Source: Rhizobium sp. Root1203 (GTDB lineage Bacteria > Pseudomonadota > Alphaproteobacteria > Rhizobiales > Rhizobiaceae). From it: a stretch of 64,000 nucleotides of DNA. The stretch covers positions 1 through 64,000 of the forward strand of contig NZ_LMCW01000007.1 in NCBI RefSeq assembly GCF_001424945.1, given 5' to 3'. A model generated the notes under the pieces. That model made no database searches. It was not told the DNA's origin and worked only from the letters and a program-made list of their open reading frames with translations. A program made the translations under genes and the position numbers. Below, piece after piece: positions 45,495-54,475 of this stretch; position 1 is the first letter of the stretch; every line of letters begins with the position of its first letter.

Positions 45495-47444
45495 ATGCAA
45501 AAGAGCGAATGCGACGTATTCGATCTATTTTCGGAGATCTATACGAACGCCGCGCAAGAAGAACTTAGTCTCCAGGAATACCTCCTGGCCTGCCGCGATG
45601 ACAAAAGAATGTATGCCACCGCGCAGGAGCGTATGGTGGAAGCCATCGGCGAACCTACGCTGATCGACACAAGCGCGGACGAGCGTCTGGGGCGGATATT
45701 TTCCAACCGGACAGTGAAGGTCTATCCCTCCTTCGCCGACTTCTACGGCATGGAAGATACCATCGAGCGTATCGTCGGCTATTTCAGATACGCGGCGCAA
45801 GGTCTCGAGGAACGCAAGCAGATTCTCTATCTTCTCGGTCCGGTTGGCGGCGGAAAATCCTCGCTTGCCGAGCGGCTGAAGAAGCTGATGGAACGCTTCC
45901 CTATCTACACCCTGGCCATCGACGGCAAGATCAGCCCGGTTTTCGAATCCCCTCTCGGCCTCTTCCATCCCGAGCGAATGGCGGACCTGCTTGAGGATAA
46001 GTACGGGATCGCGAGGCGGCGCCTGACAGGGCTGATCTCACCCTGGGCAACAAAACGACTTGATGAAATCGGCGGCGATATCTCTAAATTCAGCGTCGTC
46101 AAGCTGATGCCGTCCCGCCTTCGCCAGATCGCCATCGCCAAGACCGAACCAGGCGACGAGAACAATCAGGACGTTTCGGCACTCGTTGGCAAGGTCGATA
46201 TCAGGCAGCTGGAAAATTACAGTCAGGCTGACCCCGACGCCTATTCCTTTAGTGGTGGCCTCAACCGCACGACGCAGGGTCTTCTCGAATTCGTCGAGAT
46301 GTTCAAGGCGCCGATCAAGGTTCTTCACCCTCTGCTGACGGCAACGCAGGAGGGAAGCTACAACGGCACCGAGAATTTTGGCGCATTCCCATACCAGGGG
46401 ATCGTGGTGGCCCACTCCAACGAGTCCGAATGGCTCCAGTTCAAGAACAACAGGAACAACGAGGCCTTCCTCGACCGAATCCTCGTGGTGAAGGTTCCAT
46501 ATTGCCTGCGCGTGACGGAAGAACGGCTGATCTACGAGAAGCTGCTGCGGGAAAGTGAATTGGCAAAGAGCCCCTGTGCGCCGGAAGTGCTGGAGAATCT
46601 CAGTCGTTTCACTGTCGCGACGCGGCTTGCGCGCCACGAGAACTCGCCGCTCTACACCAAGATGCGCGTCTACGACGGCGAAAACCTCAAGGATACCGAC
46701 CCGAAGGCGAAATCCGTACAGGAATACCGCGACGCTGCCGGCGTCGATGAAGGCATGACAGGCATCAGTACCCGCTTTGCCTTCAAGGTTCTGTCTGAGA
46801 CGTTCAACTACGACACCAAGGAGGTCGCGGCCGATCCGGTTCACCTGATGTACATCATGGAGCAGGCGATCCGGCGTGAACAGTTTCCCAAGGAGATAGA
46901 GGCGAGCTACCTCGACTTCATCAAGTCGGAGCTTGCCGCCCGCTACGCCGAGTTCATCGGCCACGAGATCCAGAAGGCCTATCTCGAATCCTACAGCGAG
47001 TACGGACAGAACCTCTTTGACCGCTACATCGCCTACGCCGATGCCTGGCTTGAGGACCAGGATTTCAAGGATGCCGATACCGGTCAGATCCTCAATCGCG
47101 AGATTCTCGACAGCGAACTGTCCCAGATCGAAAAGCCCGCAGGCATTGCAAATCCGAAGGACTTCCGCAACGAAGTGGTCAAATTCACCCTCCGCGCGCG
47201 GGCAAAAAACCACGGGCGCAATCCCTCCTGGACAAGCTACGAAAAGCTGCGCGAGGTTATCGAGAAGCGCATGTTCGGCCAGGTAGAGGACTTGTTGCCG
47301 GTCATCAGTTTCGGCTCCAAGAAAGACAGCTCGACTGAAAAGCAGCATGCCGAATTCGTTGAGCGGATGACCGAGCGCGGCTATACGGCGCGCCAGGTCC
47401 GCCGGCTTGTCGACTGGTACATGCGGGTGAACAAGGCCGGTTGA
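45495..47444 (+). CDS. prkA: PrkA serine protein kinase (YeaG)
   Basis: A 649-residue AAA-type protein kinase. The P-loop is LLGPVGGGKSSLAERLKKLM (about 112-131). The PrkA N-terminal AAA domain continues with IDGKISPVFESPLGLFHPER and IVVAHSNESEWLQFKNNRNN plus EAFLDRI. The C-terminal domain includes GISTRFAFKVLSETFNYDT and DPVHLMYIMEQAIRREQFPK. In enterobacteria YeaG acts with YeaH in stationary-phase and nitrogen-starvation survival. ATG 45495 lies behind GGGAGAG. First gene of the prkA-yeaH-spoVR operon under an EcfG-type promoter. Confidence 0.93.
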   Translation: MQKSECDVFDLFSEIYTNAAQEELSLQEYLLACRDDKRMYATAQERMVEAIGEPTLIDTSADERLGRIFSNRTVKVYPSFADFYGMEDTIERIVGYFRYAAQGLEERKQILYLLGPVGGGKSSLAERLKKLMERFPIYTLAIDGKISPVFESPLGLFHPERMADLLEDKYGIARRRLTGLISPWATKRLDEIGGDISKFSVVKLMPSRLRQIAIAKTEPGDENNQDVSALVGKVDIRQLENYSQADPDAYSFSGGLNRTTQGLLEFVEMFKAPIKVLHPLLTATQEGSYNGTENFGAFPYQGIVVAHSNESEWLQFKNNRNNEAFLDRILVVKVPYCLRVTEERLIYEKLLRESELAKSPCAPEVLENLSRFTVATRLARHENSPLYTKMRVYDGENLKDTDPKAKSVQEYRDAAGVDEGMTGISTRFAFKVLSETFNYDTKEVAADPVHLMYIMEQAIRREQFPKEIEASYLDFIKSELAARYAEFIGHEIQKAYLESYSEYGQNLFDRYIAYADAWLEDQDFKDADTGQILNREILDSELSQIEKPAGIANPKDFRNEVVKFTLRARAKNHGRNPSWTSYEKLREVIEKRMFGQVEDLLPVISFGSKKDSSTEKQHAEFVERMTERGYTARQVRRLVDWYMRVNKAG

Positions 47445-47469
47445 CGATGCCGAAACGAGGGATTGGCAG

Positions 47470-48783
47470 ATGCCGAATTTCATCGACCGCCGGCTTAACC
47501 CGAAGGACAAGAGCCTCGGGAACCGGCAGCGATTCCTGAAGCGGGCTCGCGAAGAACTAAAACGGGCGATCAAGGATCAGATCAAATCCGACAGAATTGT
47601 CGATGTGGACACCGCGCATGGCGTACCCATGCCGACGCGCGGTGCTGGCGAGCCGACTTTTCGTCCCTCCCCCGGCAGCGGCATCCGCGAACATGTTCTC
47701 CCCGGCAACAAGGAGTATTCTGCCGGTGACCGCCTTTCGAAGCCCGAGAGTGGAGCCGGCGGCACAGGCCACGGTGCCGGGAAGGGTGGAAGCGACGATG
47801 AATTCCAGTTTATCCTATCACGAGACGAGGTGCTTGACCTCTTCTTCGAAGATCTCGAACTTCCCGACATGATCAAGCTGAACCTCAAGGAGACGGTCAC
47901 CTTCAAGTCGCACCGGGTCGGCTTCACCACCGCCGGCACACCGACGAACATCAATATCGGTCGGACGATGCGCAATAGTTTCGGCCGGCGCATGGCTCTG
48001 CAGCGCCCGAGCGAAAGGCAGATACAGGCTGTCGCCGACGAGATAACGGCACTCGAAGGGGACGCCGCCTCGCTCGAGGATAGTCGCCGCCTCAAGGCGC
48101 TGCGCGAAGAGTTGGAGGCCCTGGAGCGCCGGCGCCGACGCATTTCCTACGTTGATCCAGTCGATGTGCGCTTCAACCGTTTTGAGCGCCAGCCGGTGCC
48201 GAATGCGAACGCCGTCATGTTTTGCCTGATGGATGTCTCAGCCTCGATGGGTGAACGGGAGAAGGATCTCGCCAAGCGTTTTTTCGTGCTTTTGCACCTC
48301 TTCCTCAAGCGTCGCTACGAGCGGATCGATATCGTCTTCATCCGCCACACCGACGAGGCCCGGGAAGTCGACGAGGACACTTTCTTCTACAGCAAGCAAA
48401 GCGGTGGAACGGTCGTATCGACCGCGCTGGAAGAGATGCTGCGGATTATCGAGGAGAGATATCCCGCGGGCCTCTGGAACATCTATGCGGCCCAGGCATC
48501 CGATGGGGACAATACAAGCGGCGATTCCGAACGCTGTGCAGCTCTTCTTCGCGGGCAGCTTATGGGGCTTTGCCAGTATTATGCCTATGTCGAAATCATC
48601 GACGAGCGCGAGACGGAGATATTCGGATCGACGGACAACGGCACCTCGCTTTGGCGCGCCTATCGCACAGTGGATGGCGACGTGCCGAATTTCCATATGG
48701 CTCGTATTGCGAGGCCAGCAAACATCTATCCGGTCTTTCGCAAGCTCTTTAGCCGCCAACCGGGCGTGCGTGCGCGCAACTGA
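47470..48783 (+). CDS. yeaH: YeaH/YhbH (DUF444) von Willebrand-like protein
   Basis: A 437-residue DUF444 protein. The N-terminus IDRRLNPKDKSLGNRQRFLK RA-type basic segment, SDDEFQFILSRDEVLDLFFE and the VWA-like metal site MFCLMDVSASMGEREKDLAK (DxSxS, about 254-273) are characteristic. FVLLHLFLKRRYERIDIVFI and VSTALEEMLRIIEERYP follow. It is the usual partner of PrkA and presumably a scaffold or substrate. It starts 25 bases after prkA and ends 12 bases before spoVR. Confidence 0.92.
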   Translation: MPNFIDRRLNPKDKSLGNRQRFLKRAREELKRAIKDQIKSDRIVDVDTAHGVPMPTRGAGEPTFRPSPGSGIREHVLPGNKEYSAGDRLSKPESGAGGTGHGAGKGGSDDEFQFILSRDEVLDLFFEDLELPDMIKLNLKETVTFKSHRVGFTTAGTPTNINIGRTMRNSFGRRMALQRPSERQIQAVADEITALEGDAASLEDSRRLKALREELEALERRRRRISYVDPVDVRFNRFERQPVPNANAVMFCLMDVSASMGEREKDLAKRFFVLLHLFLKRRYERIDIVFIRHTDEAREVDEDTFFYSKQSGGTVVSTALEEMLRIIEERYPAGLWNIYAAQASDGDNTSGDSERCAALLRGQLMGLCQYYAYVEIIDERETEIFGSTDNGTSLWRAYRTVDGDVPNFHMARIARPANIYPVFRKLFSRQPGVRARN

Positions 48784-48795
48784 GGGACGAACGCC

Positions 48796-50331
48796 ATGGC
48801 GAAACGCGCGAGCGCAGGCCTTCTGTTTCATGGATCCGACTGGAATTTTACGACGCTTTCCCGCGCCTATGAGGCAATAGAGGCCATTGCGCTGGACGAG
48901 ATGGGGCTCGACATCTATCCCAATCAGCTCGAGATTATCTCCTCCGAACAGATGCTCGACGCCTACTCGTCAGTCGGCATGCCGCTAATGTATCAGCACT
49001 GGTCGTTCGGCAAGCGTTTCATCTTCGAAGACCATCTGTATCGAAAAGGCCAGCGGGGACTTGCCTACGAGCTGGTGATCAATTCCAACCCCTGCATCAC
49101 CTATCTCATGGAAGAAAATACGATGGCGATGCAGACGCTCGTCACAGCGCATGCTTCCTTTGGTCACAATCATTTCTTCAAAAACAACTATCTCTTTCGC
49201 CAGTGGACCGACGCGGGCGCCATCCTCGGCTATATGGATTTCGCCAAGAAATACATCGCCAAATGCGAGGAACGACATGGCCTCGATGCCGTGGAGGAGA
49301 TCCTTGATTCCGCTCATGCACTCATGGATCACGGCGTATTCCGCTACCGCCGCCCACCGCGCCTGTCTTCGGAGAAAGTCAGGGAACGCGCGCGCGAACG
49401 CCTGGAGTACGAAGAGCAGAGCTATAGCGATCTGTGGCGAACGCTGCCACTGGCCGCCGAGAGCAGGGATCCGGAAGAGGCTGAACGCAATGCCACCGAG
49501 CGCAAGAAGATCCTGAACCTGCCTGAGGAGAACCTGCTCTATTTCATCGAGAAACACAGCCTCATCCTCGAGCCATGGCAGCGGGAGATCCTGCGCATCG
49601 TGCGTGTCATCGCCCAATACTTCTATCCGCAGCGCCAGACGAAGGTGATGAACGAGGGATGCGCGACCTTTGTGCACTATACCATCATCAACCGGCTCTT
49701 CGATCAGGGAAAGATCAGTGAAGGCAACATGCTGGAGCTGCTGCGCAGCCATTCCAACGTCGTATTTCAGCCCGCTTTCGACGACCCGCGCTTTTCGGGG
49801 ATCAATCCCTATGCCTTGGGATTTGCAATGATGCAGGATATCGAACGCATCTGCATGCTGCCGACCGCGGAAGACCGCGAGTGGTTTCCTTCCTTCGCAG
49901 GCAACGGCGACTGGCGCTCGACGCTCCTGGACGCATGGGCAAACCATCGCGACGAGTCTTTCATACTGCAATATCTCAGCCCGGCTCTGATCCGCAAATT
50001 TCGATTGTTTTCGCTGTCCGATGTCGCAACCGACAATTACTGCGAGGTTTCGTCCATCCACAACGAGCGCGGCTATGCGGCGGTGCGCGCAGCGCTTGCC
50101 CGCAGCTACGATGTCGGTGCCCGGCAGCCCGATATTCAGGTCATCGACGTCGACCTGCTCGGCGACAGGCAACTTCGGCTGAAGCACATCGTCAAGGATG
50201 GACTTCGTCTTGAGGAAGCGAGCCGTGATGCCACGCTGATGCATCTGCGTCATCTCTGGGGGTACGAGGTCAGCCTGGAAGGTGTCGACGGGGAAAACGG
50301 CGCAGTGCTGTACGAATGCTCGACTGGGTGA
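48796..50331 (+). CDS. spoVR: SpoVR-family protein (YcgB)
   Basis: A 511-residue SpoVR-like protein. It has DIYPNQLEIISSEQMLDAYS, GMPLMYQHWSFGKRF, LAYELVINSNPCITYLMEEN, VTAHASFGHNHFFKNNYLF and MNEGCATFVHYTIINRLFDQ. In Bacillus SpoVR takes part in spore cortex formation; in Proteobacteria it accompanies PrkA and YeaH in stress survival. Conserved His and Glu residues (HASFGHNHFF, NEGCATFVHY) resemble a metal site. Third gene of the operon. Confidence 0.92.
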   Translation: MAKRASAGLLFHGSDWNFTTLSRAYEAIEAIALDEMGLDIYPNQLEIISSEQMLDAYSSVGMPLMYQHWSFGKRFIFEDHLYRKGQRGLAYELVINSNPCITYLMEENTMAMQTLVTAHASFGHNHFFKNNYLFRQWTDAGAILGYMDFAKKYIAKCEERHGLDAVEEILDSAHALMDHGVFRYRRPPRLSSEKVRERARERLEYEEQSYSDLWRTLPLAAESRDPEEAERNATERKKILNLPEENLLYFIEKHSLILEPWQREILRIVRVIAQYFYPQRQTKVMNEGCATFVHYTIINRLFDQGKISEGNMLELLRSHSNVVFQPAFDDPRFSGINPYALGFAMMQDIERICMLPTAEDREWFPSFAGNGDWRSTLLDAWANHRDESFILQYLSPALIRKFRLFSLSDVATDNYCEVSSIHNERGYAAVRAALARSYDVGARQPDIQVIDVDLLGDRQLRLKHIVKDGLRLEEASRDATLMHLRHLWGYEVSLEGVDGENGAVLYECSTG

Positions 50332-50626
50332 CATCTGGAGCAGTTCCTGTTTCTTGGCATCTGCGAGCGCTACAGAGTGATTCCGGGACAGGCGGTGCAG
50401 GCGCATGTCCCAACCGGAAATACAACCCTATGGCGATGTCACGTCGGCAAGCAAAACAAAAAGTTGACGCAGCGGCATCGAGGCTGTACAAAGCACCCAT
50501 CGATACTTTGTTTGCGATATTTGTTTTGCGCTTCGCGCGTCGTGACGAACTTCCCCTCTCAAAAGTCGAAAAATGCCCGCTGCGCGTCGCTCAGCGGTTA
50601 TCGCTATCGCCATGAAAGGGTTCGTT

Positions 50627-50836
50627 ATGAACACTGGTACAGTTAAATGGTTCAACGCAACCAAGGGCTTCGGCTTCATTCAGCCGGATGACGGCAGCGC
50701 GGACGTGTTCGTCCATGTGTCTGCTGTTGAACGCGCAGGTATGAGATCGATCGTCGAAGGTCAGAAGCTGAGCTTCGAGCTCGAGCGTGACCAGAAGTCG
50801 GGCAAGATGTCTGCCGGCCAACTCCAGGCTGCCTAA
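50627..50836 (+). CDS. cspA: Cold-shock protein (CspA family)
   Basis: A 69-residue OB-fold RNA chaperone. RNP1 is [10 protein letters not shown] and RNP2 is VFVHVSAVE, preceded by [10 protein letters not shown]. It ends with the usual GQLQAA. ATG 50627 gives the standard cold-shock N-terminus, although the frame is open for 18 codons upstream. About 295 bases of non-coding leader separate it from spoVR. That is consistent with the long structured 5' UTR of cold-shock mRNAs; I see no gene in it. A terminator follows. Confidence 0.93.
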   Translation: MNTGTVKWFNATKGFGFIQPDDGSADVFVHVSAVERAGMRSIVEGQKLSFELERDQKSGKMSAGQLQAA

Positions 50837-50888
50837 GTCTTTGCTATCCATGACCACGGATGTACTGGCATGGAAGCACAAGGTTGTG

Positions 50889-50917
50889 AAAGGTCAGGCA
50901 TATGTCTGACCTTTTTT
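50889..50917 (+). terminator. Rho-independent terminator after cspA
   Basis: AAAGGTCAG pairs with CTGACCTTT around eight bases, and six T residues follow on the plus strand. Confidence 0.88.
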
Positions 50918-51017
50918 CGTCGAGATCCCTCTGCATGAGTGTGATATCGATAGGGCTTACCGGACACGTAAATTGCGCGTTGCCTGCGCTCCGCTAAAAT
51001 CGAACAAGGAACACACG

Positions 51018-51398
51018 TTGAGACACCCGAACGACAATGGCTTTGCAGAACGTCGCAATGCCGCGGCAGTCGCTAAGAAGCAACTGCTGGCCAAGTTTGA
51101 ATCCGCGCCAAAACCGACCGATGCCGAGATGCAGGAACGCCTTGCCGCTCGTGCTGCCATGGCCAGCGCCAAGGAAGCGCGTCGAGCCGAGCGCGAGGCC
51201 GCCAAGAAGGCGGAGAACGAGCGCCTCCTGGCTGAGGCAGCCTCGGCTGCGGCTGCGGCACAGGCCCATGAAAAGGCCGAGGCTGAAGCCCGAGAAGCAG
51301 AAATCAATAATCGCATTTCGCGCGTTGTCGCTGACGAAGCCGCACGCAAGGCTGAACGGGATCGTCGCTACGCAGCGCGTAAGGCCCGTCAAGGCTGA
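51018..51398 (+). CDS. DUF6481-type Ala/Glu-rich small protein
   Basis: A 126-residue, highly charged protein. After RHPNDNGFAERRNAAAVAKK the rest is a nearly continuous Ala-Glu-Arg-Lys helix (for example ARREREAA-like repeats up to KAERDRRYAARKARQG), predicted as coiled coil. The beginning matches the DUF6481 family of Rhizobiales. I prefer TTG 51018, which follows AAGGA; an ATG at 50973 would add 15 residues that do not fit the family. Such proteins often follow cold-shock genes. Function unknown. Confidence 0.75.
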   Translation: MRHPNDNGFAERRNAAAVAKKQLLAKFESAPKPTDAEMQERLAARAAMASAKEARRAEREAAKKAENERLLAEAASAAAAAQAHEKAEAEAREAEINNRISRVVADEAARKAERDRRYAARKARQG

Positions 51399-51474
51399 CG
51401 ATTGATATAGCCGGACGGTGCAAGCAGGTCTTTTTCGGCCACGCTGCATATCCTGCCAAAAGCGGACCGATTTT

Positions 51475-52515
51475 ATGAGCGCCCACGCCTACGCAACTGT
51501 GGCACCTGCCGAAGAAAACGTCGCAAGCTGGCTGAAGATCCTTTCAGCCTATCGCCAGCCCCGCATGGGACGCAGCAGCTTCGAGCTTGCCGTCACGCTG
51601 CTTCCGTTTATCGCACTTTGGGCCTGCGCCCTTATTTGTGTTTACAGGGGTTTTTGGCCCGGGTTGGCGTTGGTTGTCCCTGCGGCCGCCTTCCTGCTTC
51701 GCTTGTTCATGATCCAGCACGATTGCGGTCACGGCTCCTTCTTCGGCCGCCGGCGTCTCGACGACTGGACCGGCCGCGTCCTTGGCGTACTGACATTGAC
51801 GCCCTATGACTATTGGCGGCGAACACACGCCGCCCATCACGCAACAGCCGGGAATCTGGACGAGCGCGGTCTCGGCGACATCACGACGCTGACGGTCGCC
51901 GAGTATCGTTCGCTTTCCTGGTCGAAACGGCTCGCTTACCGACTTTACCGGAATCCGCTGGTGATGTTCGGCATCGGCCCCGCCTGGGTTTTTCTCATCA
52001 AGCAGCGCCTTCCTTTCGGGATGATGCGCAATGGCCCGTCACCATGGATTTCCACCATGGCCACAAACCTTGCCATCGCCGTCCTGACCGTGGCTGCAAT
52101 ATGGGCGGTAGGACTGGTGCCGTTCCTGGTGGTCCATCTCCCCATCGTACTGCTCGCAGGAGCGGCCGGCGTGTGGCTTTTCTACGTTCAGCACCAGTTC
52201 GAGGAAACGCACTGGTCGAACGATGATGAATGGGAGTTCCCGCATGCAGCACTCCACGGCGCTTCACACTACGACCTGCCGTTGGTGCTGCGATGGATCA
52301 CGGGTAACATCGGTGTGCATCATGTACATCACCTTGCCAGCAGAATACCCTACTATCGGCTACCGGAAGTCCTTCGCGACCACCCGGAACTGGCCGATAT
52401 CGGCCGCATAACTTTATGGGAGAGCCTGCAATGTGTTAAGCTCGTGCTCTGGGACGAAAAGAGCCGAAAGCTCGTGTCCTTCCGCGATGCGGCCAATGCA
52501 GCCAAGACCGCCTAA
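51475..52515 (+). CDS. Membrane fatty acid desaturase
   Basis: A 346-residue acyl-lipid desaturase. The three His boxes are HDCGH (about 82-86), HAAHH (about 117-121) and HHVHH (about 284-288), as in delta-12/omega-6 type enzymes. Hydrophobic pairs flank the boxes (LAVTLLPFIALWACALICVY, LALVVPAAAFLLRLFMI, then LAIAVLTVAAIWAVGLVPFL). It introduces a double bond into membrane lipids with di-iron and O2. Placement after a cold-shock gene fits adaptation of membrane fluidity. ATG 51475 has only a weak ribosome-binding site. Confidence 0.9.
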   Translation: MSAHAYATVAPAEENVASWLKILSAYRQPRMGRSSFELAVTLLPFIALWACALICVYRGFWPGLALVVPAAAFLLRLFMIQHDCGHGSFFGRRRLDDWTGRVLGVLTLTPYDYWRRTHAAHHATAGNLDERGLGDITTLTVAEYRSLSWSKRLAYRLYRNPLVMFGIGPAWVFLIKQRLPFGMMRNGPSPWISTMATNLAIAVLTVAAIWAVGLVPFLVVHLPIVLLAGAAGVWLFYVQHQFEETHWSNDDEWEFPHAALHGASHYDLPLVLRWITGNIGVHHVHHLASRIPYYRLPEVLRDHPELADIGRITLWESLQCVKLVLWDEKSRKLVSFRDAANAAKTA

Positions 52516-52595
52516 CGACCAAATCCGTGCACGCCGGCGCGCCGCAAGCGCAGCCGTCGATCAAAGCCCACTCTATCCGTTCCAAGGATCTGACA

Positions 52596-52889
52596 TTGAA
52601 CCCGATTACGCTTACGCCGATCCAGATCAGGGGTCTTAAACTCGCCATGGATGGGGACCTCTTCCCCCAGGACGCGAAAAAATGGACACACCTGAATGCC
52701 GTCGTCACCTATGCAAAGACCGACAGGTTTAAAGAACGTCCGCAGAAGATCAAATTTCTGAGCACGAACACCCTCACTGAACTGAGGGAAGTCGGTTTTG
52801 TCAAACCTCTCGACCCGGATGCAGAGGTGGAACGGACGGCACACAGCATAACGATGGCCGGTAAAATCTGGCTTCTGAAAAACAAATAG
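52596..52889 (+). CDS. Conserved small protein of unknown function
   Basis: A 97-residue protein from TTG 52596 (AAGGA eight bases upstream). It reads NPITLTPIQIRGLKLAMDGD, then FPQDAKKWTHLNAVVTYAKT. It looks like a small soluble helix-strand protein with a basic centre (FKERPQKIKF). I recall similar short hypothetical proteins in rhizobia but no function. An ATG at 52527 gives 23 more residues of low complexity. It could be co-transcribed with the desaturase 80 bases upstream. Confidence 0.6.
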   Translation: MNPITLTPIQIRGLKLAMDGDLFPQDAKKWTHLNAVVTYAKTDRFKERPQKIKFLSTNTLTELREVGFVKPLDPDAEVERTAHSITMAGKIWLLKNK

Positions 52890-52911
52890 CCTTTTCAGGC
52901 GATTGAAGAGC

Positions 52912-52935
52912 GAAGCTCCCGACCGCGGGAGCTTC
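52912..52935. terminator. Hairpin downstream of the small conserved protein
   Basis: GAAGCTCCC pairs perfectly with GGGAGCTTC around six bases. No T-run follows, so it is only a possible terminator. Confidence 0.45.
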
Positions 52936-53160
52936 CTGGGCAGCCATGCGCCGCTCACTCAAGACAGTGAGAACCGTTCGGCTTTCACGCGATCCTCGCC
53001 TTGCGAGATTTGCTGACCACCACGCCGCTACCCGCTCGCGCCTTCGACACCTGGTTCCTTCGCGGTCAGTTAACCGATCTGCATTATTGTGCCTGGAAGA
53101 TACTGAAGGAAACCGGGGCCCTCGGCTCTGGTTGGCGTGGGCACGTCCGGCGGGTCAAAA

Positions 53161-54351
53161 ATGTACGACTATTGCATTATTGGTGGCGGTATCGTGGGCC
53201 TGGCAGTTGCCATGGCGCTACAGGAAAAAATGCCGGGTGCGACCCTGGTCCTGCTCGAAAAGGAACCTGATATCGCCCGCCATCAGACCGGGCACAACAG
53301 CGGCGTGATCCACGCCGGCATTTACTACGCCCCCGGCTCCCTGAAAGCGACGTTGTGCCGCGAAGGAGCGGATGCAACCAAGCGGTTCTGCACCGAAAAC
53401 GGCATTCCCTTTGAGACCTGCGGCAAGCTTCTCGTGGCCACCAGCGATGCCGAAATGCGCCGGATGGACAGCCTGGAAGAGAGGGCCCGGCAAAATGGGA
53501 TCGAATATTCCCGCCTCTCCAAGTCGCGCCTGAGATCTGAAGAGCCTGATATCGCCGGCCTGGGGGCCCTGCTCGTGCATTCAACAGGCATCGTTGACTA
53601 TACGGCCGTATGCCGGGCAATGGCGATGCACATTGCGGGGAACGGGGGCGAAATCCGGCGCGGGGCAGAAGTCTCGGCCATCCACGAATACGAGAATGGC
53701 GTTCGGGTCGAAAGCATCTCGGGCCGCGTCGACGCACGCAGGCTGATTGCCTGCGCGGGCCTGCAGTCCGACCGCATCGCGTCGATGGCAGGACTGCGAA
53801 CAGATCATCGGATCGTTCCCTTCAGGGGAGAATACTACGTCCTCTCGGCATCCAAGGCACGCGTAACCCAGCGCCTCATCTATCCCATACCCGACCCCGA
53901 TTTACCGTTTCTCGGTATCCACCTGACACGAACGATCGACGGCGGGATGACCGTCGGTCCAAACGCGGTTCTGGGCTTCGCCCGGGAAGGGTATGCGAAG
54001 GGAAGCGTCGTTCTTGGCGATGTCGCAGCCATGGTCGCTTTTCCGGGTTTCTGGAGGATGGCTATCCGCAACTGGCGGTCAGCCATGACCGAGTTCGCCA
54101 ATTCGGCCTCGAAGGCCCGATATCTCAAGCAGTGTCGGAAATACTGCCCATCGCTGACCATGAATGATCTGACAACGCCTCAGGCGGGCATTCGCGCCCA
54201 AGCTGTCATGTCCGACGGTAGCCTCGTCCATGATTTTCTTTTCATGCAGACAGAAAGAATGCTTCACGTCTGCAACGCTCCCTCGCCGGCCGCGACCTCC
54301 GCCATTCCGATCGGCCGCATGATCGTCAATCGCCTGCATGGCGATGGATAA
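53161..54351 (+). CDS. lhgO: LhgO-like L-2-hydroxyglutarate oxidase/dehydrogenase
   Basis: A 396-residue FAD protein of the L-2-hydroxyglutarate oxidase family. FAD fingerprint YCIIGGGIVGLAVAMAL (about 4-20), RHQTGHNSGVIHAGIYYAPG with the catalytic His region, KATLCREGADATKRFC, LVHSTGIVDYTAVCRAM and the end HVCNAPSPAATSAIPIGRMI are all typical. It oxidises L-2-hydroxyglutarate to 2-oxoglutarate, passing electrons to the quinone pool. ATG 53161 gives the normal start. It is convergent with phnY and is separated from it by a terminator, so a link with phosphonate use is not shown. Confidence 0.88.
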   Translation: MYDYCIIGGGIVGLAVAMALQEKMPGATLVLLEKEPDIARHQTGHNSGVIHAGIYYAPGSLKATLCREGADATKRFCTENGIPFETCGKLLVATSDAEMRRMDSLEERARQNGIEYSRLSKSRLRSEEPDIAGLGALLVHSTGIVDYTAVCRAMAMHIAGNGGEIRRGAEVSAIHEYENGVRVESISGRVDARRLIACAGLQSDRIASMAGLRTDHRIVPFRGEYYVLSASKARVTQRLIYPIPDPDLPFLGIHLTRTIDGGMTVGPNAVLGFAREGYAKGSVVLGDVAAMVAFPGFWRMAIRNWRSAMTEFANSASKARYLKQCRKYCPSLTMNDLTTPQAGIRAQAVMSDGSLVHDFLFMQTERMLHVCNAPSPAATSAIPIGRMIVNRLHGDG

Positions 54352-54417
54352 TCACTCGCCCCGGACATGGGACAAGGGACAAGTGATTCTAGCCCGCTTG
54401 TTTTGAGGGAGTTCACC

Positions 54418-54448
54418 AAAAAAGGGGCGCTCTTCCTGCGCCCCTTTT
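54418..54448. terminator. Bidirectional terminator between lhgO and phnY
   Basis: AAAAGGGGCGC pairs with GCGCCCCTTTT around seven bases (TCTTCCT). It serves both converging genes. Confidence 0.9.
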
Positions 54449-54475
54449 CAGACTGCCATCATGCCTCCTTGTTTT

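Noticed and set aside
46038..47573. Minus-strand open frame of 511 codons
   Set aside because: It is fully antisense to prkA, which has clear motifs; the frame is a shadow of high-GC codons.
48985..50406. Minus-strand open frame of 473 codons
   Set aside because: It is antisense to spoVR and lacks recognisable domains.
53161..54351. LhgO as part of the phosphonate operon
   Set aside because: It is convergent to phnY and separated by a strong bidirectional terminator, so no functional link is shown.
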